Assembly: GCA_002887195.1 (NCBI GenBank)
Contig: PJAB01001133.1
Span: 1-16,968, forward strand
Direction: 5' to 3'
Origin: Chrysochromulina parva
Lineage: Eukaryota; Haptophyta; Prymnesiales; Chrysochromulinaceae
Length of the DNA: 16,968 bases
Shown here: piece by piece, positions 1 to 8,800 of the stretch
Layout of the letters: each line of letters starts with the position of its first letter
Numbering within the stretch: the stretch's first letter is position 1
Position numbers and translations under genes: made by a program
Notes under the pieces: generated by a model
Seen by the model: only the letters and a program-made list of their open reading frames with translations
Databases searched by the model: none
What the model was told of the DNA's origin: nothing

Positions 1-378
1 TGCGGCTGCGGCGGCCTCGACCTTCGCTGCGGTCGCCTCGGCCTCCGCCTTAGCTGCGGCCGCCTCGGCCTCGACCTTCGCTGCGACCGCCTCGGCCTCC
101 GCCTTAGCTGCGGCCGCCTCGGCCTCCGCCTTAGCTGCGGCCGCCTCGGCCTCGACCTTAGCTGCGACCGCCTCGGCCTCCGCCTTAGCTGCGGCCGCCT
201 CGGCCTCGACCTTCGCTGCGGCCGCCTCGGCCTCCGCCTTAGCTGCGGCCGCCTCGGCCTCCGCCTTAGCTGCGGCCGCCTCGGCCTCGACCTTAGCTGC
301 AGCTGCCTTGGCCTCTGCCTTAGCTGCGGCTGCCTCCGCCTCCGCCCTCGCTGCGGCCGCCTCTGCCTCCACCTTGGC
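1..378 (-). repeat. 27-bp coding tandem repeat, about 14 copies
   Basis: The plus strand repeats a 27-nt unit of the type GCGGCCGCCTCGGCCTCCGC plus CTTAGCT, with interchangeable variants (CTCGACCTT, GCGACCGCC). Read on the minus strand each unit is nine codons, K-A/V-E-A-E-A-A-A-A. Unit length is strictly codon-preserving and most variation is A/V or silent, so the array is translated and under frame constraint. It continues past the left edge. Confidence 0.9.
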
Positions 379-1443
379 TGCCGCGGCCTTCTGTGCCGCC
401 TGAACATTCTCGGCCGCAAAGCGGGCTACGAGCTCCTCGTGCGCAGCCTCGGGCGCCACCTTGGTACCTGCCTCCGCCGCCGCACTCTCCATCTCCTCCA
501 CCATCGCCACCGCCATAGCCCTCTCCGCCGTAGCCTTTGCCGACGGCCCTGGCGTTGGCAGTTGAGCGATACACGACGCCCGCCGCTGCATCTCTTTGGT
601 GGAGGGCTGTGCCCACAGCAGTGGCACGCTCCATGACGGCCGATGCACTTCGGCCGCGACGCCGCCCTGCTCCTTCTGCTCCTTTTGCTGCTGCCGCTCC
701 TCCTGCCGCTCCTCCTGCTCCTCCTCCTGCTGCTGCTGCTCCTCCTCCTCCTCCTGCTGCTGCTGCTGCTCTTCCTGCTCGGATGGCTTTGCAATCATTG
801 GCTTTGTGGCGATAGCCGTGCTCTCGGCCGCAGTAGGCACATCCATCACTTCCGCCTCCGCCTCCGCCTCCGCTTCTGCCTCCGCCTCCGCCTCCTCGTC
901 ATCGCTTAGACCATCGAGGACACTACGCTTCTCTTCCAGATCCTCACGTGCACCGTCGGCGGCGCCATCCACAGCCGGACCAGCGTTGTAGCCGATATCC
1001 AGTTCGAAGCGGAGCAAGGTTCCCGTCAGAGGCACCAGCCTGCAGGCAGCGAACCGTCCAGCCGACGGCCAGAAGGCCACCTTGCCCGACGAGGTTGGAG
1101 ACACCTCCGAAGACTGCCGGCGCACGGCAGAGCGGATGGCTTCGACACGTAGCTCGCGATGAAGCATCTCACGCTGCGCATGAGCAAGCGCCACGGACGA
1201 GCAGAGCAGCTTGTACGCTGCTTCCTGCGCTGGGCTTCGAGGCGAAATGGCAGGCGGGGCAGGCGGGGCGGGCGGCGCAGTCAATGAGATGTTGAGCTGG
1301 GAGGTCTTGGTGATCGTGCGCGGCGGGCGGCTCAACGCGCCGTGCGGCTTTTGCAGGAGTGCCGCCGGCGATTTGGGCTGAAGATTGGTGAGCTGGCCGA
1401 GTGGGGACGAGCGGTCAGGCGAACTGGTCATGAAGACCTCCAT
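1..1443 (-). CDS. Lys/Ala/Glu repeat coiled-coil protein, C-terminus beyond window (partial)
   Basis: The minus frame is open from ATG at 1443 to the left edge, at least 481 residues, with no stop seen. The start sits in CACAATGG, a good eukaryotic context; a second in-frame ATG lies at 1431. The first ~160 residues are Pro/Ser-rich and then mixed, containing the only globular-looking part (GKVAFWPSAGRFAACRLVPL). Next come an acidic Glu-Ala run (about 860-895), a Gln/Glu tract of CAG/GAG codons (about 665-780) and, from about 378 leftwards, some 14 nine-residue repeats of the form K-A/V-E-A-E-A-A-A-A. The charge pattern predicts a long helix, either coiled coil or single alpha-helix, resembling bacterial TolA only in composition. 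I recognise no family and assign no function. No intron is needed in the visible part. It is divergent from the kinase gene. Confidence 0.72.
   Translation of the reverse strand, partial: MEVFMTSSPDRSSPLGQLTNLQPKSPAALLQKPHGALSRPPRTITKTSQLNISLTAPPAPPAPPAISPRSPAQEAAYKLLCSSVALAHAQREMLHRELRVEAIRSAVRRQSSEVSPTSSGKVAFWPSAGRFAACRLVPLTGTLLRFELDIGYNAGPAVDGAADGAREDLEEKRSVLDGLSDDEEAEAEAEAEAEAEAEVMDVPTAAESTAIATKPMIAKPSEQEEQQQQQEEEEEQQQQEEEQEERQEERQQQKEQKEQGGVAAEVHRPSWSVPLLWAQPSTKEMQRRASCIAQLPTPGPSAKATAERAMAVAMVEEMESAAAEAGTKVAPEAAHEELVARFAAENVQAAQKAAAAKVEAEAAAARAEAEAAAAKAEAKAAAAKVEAEAAAAKAEAEAAAAKAEAEAAAAKVEAEAAAAKAEAEAVAAKVEAEAAAAKAEAEAAAAKAEAEAVAAKVEAEAAAAKAEAEATAAKVEAAAAA
665..780 (-). repeat. CAG/GAG trinucleotide tract coding Gln/Glu
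   Basis: On the minus strand this stretch is almost only CAG and GAG codons, with a few CGG and AAG, giving a mixed poly-Gln/poly-Glu segment of the repeat protein. On the plus strand it reads as CTG/CTC runs, which create spurious Leu-rich or Ser/Cys-rich frames. Such tracts vary in length by replication slippage. Confidence 0.85.
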
Positions 1444-1587
1444 TGTGGGGGAGTTTGAATTGTTGCGGCGCGAAGCGGAGCAAGCCTTGGGATAAAACGG
1501 CCATGCTCGATAAATAAAGGTCACATGGGTATGGGGGGCGTTAGTGGAGTTTGAAGCACGGATATTTCTCCATCACGATTGGCGGGA
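1444..1587. promoter_or_regulatory. Short divergent intergenic region, probable bidirectional promoter
   Basis: The 144 bp between the head-to-head start codons of the repeat protein (minus) and the PfkB kinase (plus) must hold both 5'UTRs and core promoters unless upstream exons exist. AT-rich patches stand out from the GC-rich surroundings: GGATAAAAC near 1490 and CGATAAATAAAGG near 1508-1520. The second is a plausible TATA-like element about 70-80 bp before the kinase ATG. An in-frame TGA at 1552-1554 closes the kinase frame upstream. Assignment rests on position and composition only. Confidence 0.4.
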
Positions 1588-2616
1588 ATGGCGGACAGCG
1601 CCTTCGAGCGCCCATCGGCGGCCAAGGAGATGCCCACGATCGTGATAATCGGCGACGCGATCATGGACGTGCAGGTCTCGGGCCTCGCGCATCTGCCCGA
1701 CTGGGGCAAGGACCGCGAGTGCCAGGCGGTCGGTCTGCTCCCCGGAGGGAGCGCTGCTAACGTGGCGCGTCAGCTGGGATCAATCGGCGCGGGCGAGTGC
1801 TCGGTGGCGTTCTTCTCGACGGTGGGCGACGACGAGTTGGGCCAGCTGATGCTTCGCACCTTGTGCTCTGAGGGCGTCCTCGTCGAGCCGCGATCGACAG
1901 TTCGTGTTCTCGAGAACACGCCACAATCGACATGCATCGTGCTCTCGGGCCCTTCGGACCGTGCGATGGTGACGTGCTACGCGAGCGTGCGGCAGTTGAC
2001 GATCGCGCCCTTTGTGGGCCATCCGGCGCTCGAGCGCGCCGCGATCGTCCACATATCGGGCTACTTCAACTGCACGGGGCTGCATGACGACGAGACTCTC
2101 GCGGTGCTGGCAGCGTGCCGCGCGCGCGGCGCGCTTCTCAGCCTCGACCCTCAGTACGACTGCACCGAGGCGTGGACGGGGCGCGACGGCCACCTGGCAC
2201 GTCTGCTCACCATGCTCGACATCTTCCTACCGAACGAGGTGGAGGCGTGCGGGCTCACGGGCGCCTCCACTCCTGACGAAGCGCTCAACCAGCTCGCAGC
2301 TCGCTACCCGTCGCTGCTGATTATCCTGTCCGTTGGCGCCGAGGGCGCGCTTGCCGCGCGCGGCGCGCAGCGCTGGCAGCGTGCCGCGCTCACCGCCCCA
2401 TTCGTCGACGCCACCGGGGCAGGCGACGCATTCGACGCGGGCTGCCTGCTCAGCCTTCTCCGCTCAGGCATGCACGATGTCGAGGCGGCCCTCGCGGCCG
2501 GCGTCGCCGCGGGCGCCATCGCCATCGGCACCGCCGGGGCGTGCCAGCATCCGATGCGGCGAGAGCTCTTTGAGGCGGTGCTGCGTGAAGGCTCGTCACG
2601 GCTGGCGTTACCGTAG
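1588..2616 (+). CDS. PfkB/ribokinase-family carbohydrate kinase
   Basis: Intronless, 342 residues from ATG 1588, the usual size for a PfkB kinase. An in-frame TGA lies just upstream at 1552, and ATG 1588 (GGAATGG) is the first ATG; ATG 1630 (residue 15) is an alternative that would begin directly at the first beta strand (MPTIVIIGDAIMD). The N-terminal family signature is GGSAANVARQLG, residues 53-64. The C-terminal nucleotide/anion-hole signature is DATGAGDAFDAG, residues 274-285, with Asp280 of GAGD as the expected catalytic base. The family uses ATP to phosphorylate a sugar hydroxyl or a nucleoside; members include ribokinase, fructokinase and adenosine kinase, and the substrate cannot be fixed from sequence alone. 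No obvious targeting peptide is seen, so it is probably cytosolic, though the 14 residues before the second Met could matter. Confidence 0.9.
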   Translation: MADSAFERPSAAKEMPTIVIIGDAIMDVQVSGLAHLPDWGKDRECQAVGLLPGGSAANVARQLGSIGAGECSVAFFSTVGDDELGQLMLRTLCSEGVLVEPRSTVRVLENTPQSTCIVLSGPSDRAMVTCYASVRQLTIAPFVGHPALERAAIVHISGYFNCTGLHDDETLAVLAACRARGALLSLDPQYDCTEAWTGRDGHLARLLTMLDIFLPNEVEACGLTGASTPDEALNQLAARYPSLLIILSVGAEGALAARGAQRWQRAALTAPFVDATGAGDAFDAGCLLSLLRSGMHDVEAALAAGVAAGAIAIGTAGACQHPMRRELFEAVLREGSSRLALP

Positions 2617-2806
2617 AAGGATAGTTTGGTGTAGTATAGTAGTGGTATATAGTGGTAGACAGAGAGCTGCAGCTGACAAGTGACCTCCGTCAAATGTGGA
2701 ACTTGAAGGTCTGTCACGAGATGGCCAAACCGAAAACCGTTGAGTAGGCGCCCACGAGAGCGCCTCGTGAAAGGCGCCAAGAAGAGGGCGCCGCTGAGAG
2801 GTCGTG
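2617..2806 (+). promoter_or_regulatory. Intergenic and 5'UTR upstream of the CHD-like gene, with hairpin at 2747-2778
   Basis: 190 bp separate the kinase stop from the ATG at 2807. The first part is AT-richer (a GTAGTATAGTAGTGGTATATAG-type stretch, 2631-2652) and may serve the kinase 3' end or the next promoter. Close to the ATG is a strong inverted repeat: GGCGCC-CACGAG (2747-2758), five-base loop, CTCGTG (2764-2769), AAA bulge, GGCGCC (2773-2778). A third GGCGCC lies at 2787-2792. The repeat could be a 5'UTR hairpin or a palindromic factor site; AAAGGCGCCAAG is one base off an E2F-like element. Function is inferred. Confidence 0.45.
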
Positions 2807-5800
2807 ATGGCGCGGCGTCACCCCAAGGCCGCCGAGGACGACCAGGAAATGGGAGATGCGCAGCTCACCGTTGAAGACGTCGTCGAAGGCGCCGAGCTCA
2901 AACTCCGGCTGTTCATGATTCCCGCCGTTCGCGAGGCTTATTTGATCGCTCGCCCTGACGTAGTCATTCGCCCAGACGTTGCAGAGCGTGTCGATGGGCA
3001 GAGTGGATCACGCATTGCACCAGGTCTCGAGATGGACGACTGTGGCGTGTGCGTGTATTGCCTGGATAAGCCTAAGAACGGGGGACCTGGCACGAAGCGG
3101 CAGAAGTGCGAGCTGAAGCAGGGGACCCCTGGATCACGCATGGCACCAAAGCCGTTGGGATCACGCACGGCACCGAAGCCGATGCGCCGAGATGTGCCGC
3201 ACGGTGCATTGCCAAATGTCGAATGGGACGCATCCCTCATCGGCCAGCGTGCCCGTGTGCTCGTGGGCGAGCACGAGTGGGCTGAGGCCATCATCACTGC
3301 GTCGGTACGTGAATCTCACTCGAAGCACACGTGCACGATGGTGCTCGAGGACGGCTGTGTCAGCCAGCGTGTGCTGCCCGACCACCGCGTCGTGCTGCAC
3401 ATTGAGGCGGCGCTCGACAGCTCCGTGGGCGCGGCCGTTGCCGATGGCGACGGCCCGGGCGAGGATGCGGCGGATGCGTCGGCCGCGTGCACGTGTCCCT
3501 TAGGCCATCGCCTGGTGCTAGGCACCGCCGAGGGCGACGGCGTGAGCTGCGATGGCTGCGGCGCGCCCATCGACGCGGCGGACGGCATCAATATGTACGG
3601 GTGCTCCACGTGTGACTACGACCTCTGCGCGGCGTGCGCCGAAGGCAATGGTGGCGCTCGGCGCACGCGGGTGAGGTCGCGTCGGGCGGAGGCGGCGATG
3701 CCGTACCGCTCGTCGCTCTCCTCGACGGGCTACCGGTACGTGCGCGCGCTTGAGGGAGCTGCCGATCCAGGCGGCGCGTTTGAGGCTGCCTTCTACGTCG
3801 ACGGCAAGGAGCACAGCCTCGGCCCGTGCTCGAGCGCCTCGGAGGCTGCCGAGGCGTACCGCGTGTTTGTGGCCGAGCACATCGGGGTGGGCGCGCGCGC
3901 TGGGGGTGCCGAGGGCACGAGCGCGCCGGCAATGAAAGGTGGCCACAAGGCCGGCGGTGGCGGCGGCGGTGGCGGCGGCGGCGGTGGCGCGTCTTCCAAA
4001 AAGAGCGGTGGCGGAGGCGCGGCGGGGGCACCGCTCGTGTATGACGAATCTTTGGTGGGCCGTCGGGTGCGGGTGCTGCTTGAGGCTAGTGGCGAGTGGA
4101 TGGACGGCAAGATCTCGTCCTTCGACGGGATTAAGCGCGGCCGCCCCAGGTTTGTCGTCAGCCTCTCTGGCAGCACCCCCAACGCCACCACCGCTGGCAT
4201 CACCGCCGCCGCCACCACCGCCACTGCCACCGCCACAGAGAGCGCGCTGTCAGAGGAGGCGACCGATGCTCGCATGTACGTTGGCGCCTATGGCCATGGC
4301 TGGCGCGTCGTTCCAAAGGGCGAGGGCGGGCACTATTGGTATTGCATCGGCACCCACCGCTTCCACAACAAGGCTGAGGCGATGATGTTTGATCGCGGCT
4401 CGGAAGCCCCTACGCTCGCCGCCGACGCGGCCGCGGCGTCGGTGGCGAGCGAAAGGGGCACGGGGCAGCTCGATATGGTGGGGGCTGCCGGGGCTGCGAT
4501 TTCGGTGCGCTTGCCCGATGACAACGTGCGCGTGCTGCCGCTGCATCGTAGCGAGGAGGATGCCTGGCCAGCGCTCACGCGCGAGGAGGAGAAGCGCTCG
4601 CTCGCTCGGCTCGCTGAGCTCTCCGAGGCGGCAGCGCGCGCGGAGATCGCACGTGATTCCTTGGTGCTGCACACCTCGAGCCAGATCGATACGGGCTACC
4701 GGTGCGTGCATGCGCTCTCGCGCAAAGGCGGCCGCGTGTACGAGGTGAAGACCGAGCTCAACTACAGAAAGTTGACCCTTGGACTCTATGCGTCCGCGCT
4801 CGAGGCAGCAGTCGCGTTCGCACGATTCGTCGAGCAGGCGCGCGGCGGCGTGCCGGGCGGCGGCGGTGGTCCGGGCGGCGGCGGCGGAGGCGGCCGGTGG
4901 GGCAACATGCTGCTCAAGACGCCGGTGCCCGATTCGAATGAGTTTGGGTTCGTCAACACCATCGAGAAGGTGCTCGACCTACGCGACGTTGAGGTGGAGG
5001 GCGAGGACGAGGACGATGCGTTCTGTGCGGTGTGCTCGCGCGACGTCACAACCGAGGGCAACGAGATCGTGCTGTGCGACGGGCCGGGCTGCGCCAACGC
5101 GTACCACCAGCAGTGCCTCGACCCTCCTCTCCGTCTCGTGCCCGAGGGCGAGTGGTTCTGCCCCAAATGCGAGGCGGCGACTAGGACGGGGGGGACAGCC
5201 CTGGTGGCGGCCAGCCATGCACGCGCGGGCGCGTCTGAGCTGGCCGCGAGTGCGGCGGGCGCGCGGCCGGGGCGGCAGTTTACGAAAATGACGCTCGCGG
5301 CGCTCGCGCTCGGGCTGCCGTACGATGCGGGTGTTGTTCGTCACACGCGAGAGAGCCTAGCAGAGCTCGTTCAGATGGCGCCTGACATGGAGGACGAGAG
5401 CGACGTCGACGACGTAGCCATGGGGGGAGCAGCGCTGGCTCCGGCGGCTGTGAACGCGGAGGAGGCAGCTGTGAAAGCGGAGGAGACGGCGCCGGCGGCC
5501 GCGCCGAGTGGCGGCGAGGGGGCTGGCGAGGGGACGGCGGCGGAGGCGGCGGGCGACGTCACCGACGGCGCTGGTGGCGATGGTGGCGATGGTAGCGATG
5601 GTAGCGCTGGTGGCGCTGGTGGCGGCGACGCGACGACGGCGGTGACGAGCATAGACGCGGCGGCACGCCCCCGCCCTACCCGCCTGGTACGCCAATATCT
5701 GGTGAAGCTGCGTGGCCATTCGTATGCGCGGTGCGAGTGGCTGAGCGCTGTGCAGATCGAAGCTGATGGGAAGCTCTCCCGCAACGCCCTGCATCGCTTC

Positions 5801-8800
5801 CTAAAAAGGCATGTCGAGCAATCTGAGGAGATCGACACCTCGTACAAGGAGTACACGACGCTGCAGCGCATCATCGGCCACCGCGTGCGCCCGGCAGGTG
5901 GCGGCGGCGGCAGCGGCGTGGGCAGTAGCAGCGGGAACGGCGGTGGCAGCGGCAAGCGCGCCGTGCCTGGCGTGCAGCTCGAGTACCTTTGCAAATGGCA
6001 GGGTCTCTCGTACGCCGAGTGCTCGTGGGAGCCTGAGGGCGGGCCGGTGACGTCCGAGCGGCTGTCCGAGTACGTGGCGCTCAGTGACGTGGCGGAGGCG
6101 GCCAAGGCTGACGAGGAGCGGCGCCGGCAACTCGGCTGGCTCACCATCTCGGCGCGCGTCGAGGTCATGCCTGGCGAGGGGCTGTATGCGGGCGCCTGGT
6201 GCCCCGCGCGCACCATCTCGCTCCCGCATGCGAGCACGGTCGCCGTCGAGTACGATCACTTGCACACGGTCCCTGGCGATGAGAAGAGCCCAAAACTCCG
6301 CCAAAAGGTGGACCTCATGCGAGTACGACCGCCGCAGCCCTTGTCCGCGACGCCGCCCAGCGCGCAGTCGTCGTCGGCGTCGGCGGCGGCGCGCAAGCCC
6401 TCGGCGTCGGCCGCGTCGCTGGCCAAAGTGTGGGGAGGCGACAGGGGACCTGCCGTGGGCGACGCGGTGCAAATGTTCTATGGGCAAGCCTGGTGGCGCG
6501 CGAGCGTGCGCGCGGTGCGCCAGCCTGGCGAGCTGCTCGACGACCTACGCGACGCTGCCAAGCTCGCTGCGGACACGAAGCTGCTACTGCAGCCGGTCGA
6601 AGATCCCAACGAGCGCAAGCGCAAGGTGGGTGAGCGCCGCGTCGGGCGCGACGGGCGCCTGTACGAGCTGTGCGAGCTGCGTGCAGACGGGCGCGCGGCG
6701 GCGGCGGCGGCGGCGGGTGGGGCAGCGGCCGAGGCGGATGGCGGTGCGCTGCTCGAGGAGGAGTCGCCGATGGACGACCTTCAGCTGGGCTCCATCGCGG
6801 CGGTGCGTGAGTGGCGTCTGGTGCCGCCGAGCCCTCACGCCGCGCTTGCGAGCGAGCAGGGTAAGGAGAAGGGCAAGAAGAAGAAGGACGAGGAGGACGA
6901 CGAGGAAGAGGATGGTCAGGACGAGAAGAAGAAGAAGGGCAAGAAGAAGAAGGACGAGGACGAGGACGAGGAGGACGACGAGGAGGATAAAAAGAAGATG
7001 GGCAAGCCGCTTGGAGCTGGAAGCGCAGACGAGCGTGGAGCCGCGCGCTCGGCTGTGGTCGCGGATAACGACGGCGATGCGGACGGCGACGTGGACGGCG
7101 ACGCGGAAGGCCACGTCGACGCCGAGGTCAAGGCCGCGAGCCTGGCGGCAGCGGCGGCGAGCGAGGGGGGCGACGAGGCGCCGCGCACGCGCAAGCGGCG
7201 GCCAAGCTCGCGGCTCGGCGGCAGAAAGCCGAAGGCCAAGTCGGCCCGGCGGGTATCCAATGCAGCCGCCGACCCGGCCGCGGAGCGCACGGATGAGATG
7301 TATCTTCGAGGCGTGCCGCGTGCCGAGCTGCCCGGCGCGCGGGTCGTGGTCACGTATAGCGAGGACCAGCAGCCTCTCGGCGAGGGCGCCGAGCTGCCGC
7401 AGGGCGGCAAGGAGTTGGTCGGGTGCTTCATCGAGGTCTATTGGGAGGGCGATCAGATCTGGTACCGCGCCCAGGTCCAGAAGTATCACCCAATGAAGGG
7501 CGCCACCTCCAAGAACTGCGCTACGCGCGAGTCCCACTCGATCTATTATCCGGAGGTGTGGACTGCCACTAATGACCTCTGATGGCCTCTGATGGCCTCT
7601 GATGACCTCCGATGACCTCTGATGGCACCCCTCATCAGGACAATGTGACCGAGGTCGTCGAACTCCACAAGGAGAAGTGGCGCCACATCAAGACCACTGT
7701 CAAGACGTCCTACCGCGGCACCGTCATCCGCTCCTCGAGGGAGGAGGGATTGCAGGTGCATTGATGAGCATTTGTATGGTCATGATGGCCAGTGATTGCT
7801 GCCGTCGAGTGCCATGGATTGCCATAAAATTGTCACTGATTGCAATTGCCATCGAGTACCATTGATTACCTCTCACGCGTCGCGCGAGGATGGTTCACAG
7901 GTCCACCTCGACAGCACCAACGACGAATCGGTCTGGGATGAGGTGATGGTGGACGAGGAGGGCGAGGATGAGTGGTGCTGGGAGAAGGACTTTGAGCTCA
8001 CCGACGATGCCGTCATCCTCCCCCCCATCGAGCAAGCAAGCGTCACGATGTTCTTCGTGTGTGCGTCGGGCTCGTCGGGTACGGCATGCTCGCTGCAAGG
8101 GTGGGAGCCGCTCTCGGAGCTGCGCCCCCATCAGGTGTGCACTCCCACTGATTGCCACGGACGACCTCTGATGACCTCTAACGACCTCTGATGACATCTG
8201 ATGACCTCTGATGACCTCTGATGACATCCCTCATCAGGTGTGGGGCGGCATCGAGGAAGGGTGGGCGACTGAGACAAACGCCCTCATCTCGGGGGTGAAG
8301 GTGCGCGGCGCGGACCGCGACGAGGGCGAGGAGGGCGTCGAGGAGGACGACGAGGACGACGAGGAGGAGCAGGGGGCTGCAACAAAGGAGGAGGCGCACT
8401 CCACCCCTTGGATGGCGTTGGCGATCAAGAACGCGACGACGAGCGCGCCCAATGCCGATGCGGACGCAGACGAGGAGGAGGACGAGGAGGAGTTCGATGC
8501 GCAGGTGGAGGCGCGCGGCTGGCGCAAGCTCACGGCCGAGGACCTCATCGGAGTTCTCCCCACAGGTCGACAGCTGCGCTCGTATCAGCTCGATGGTCTC
8601 AACTGGATGCGGCTGCACTGGTACCTTGGACGTAACGTCATCTTGGGCGACGAGATGGGGCTGGGGAAGACTGCGCAGTCGCTCGCCCTCCTCCAGTCTC
8701 TGCGTCGGCTCGAAGGCGTGCAAGGCCCCTTTCTGATCGTGGCGCCGCTCTCGACTCTGCCGCATTGGGAACGCGAGCTCTCGCTGTGGACAGACACGTA

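Noticed and set aside
320..1295. Leu-, Ser/Cys- or Arg-rich frames on both strands (for example 643-909 plus, 426-794 minus)
   Set aside because: They are shifted readings of the CAG/GAG and GCC/GAG repeats of the minus-strand gene; composition is pure low complexity and none has a recognisable fold.
1579..1587. Kinase start at TTG 1579, and the remodeler start at GTG 2804
   Set aside because: These are non-ATG codons in a eukaryotic setting; in-frame ATG codons at 1588 and 2807 follow within a few bases.
7876..7900. Alternative acceptor for intron 2 at 7888 (GCGCGAG|GAT)
   Set aside because: Frame-compatible but lacks the CAG and pyrimidine context; ACAG at 7900 is preferred, though RNA data are needed.
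7546..8227. Minus-strand genes coding RGHQRSS repeats over introns 1 and 3
   Set aside because: They lie over introns and exons of a well-supported gene, and their repeats are the reverse complement of the intron decamers. Recorded only as an observation on the arrays.
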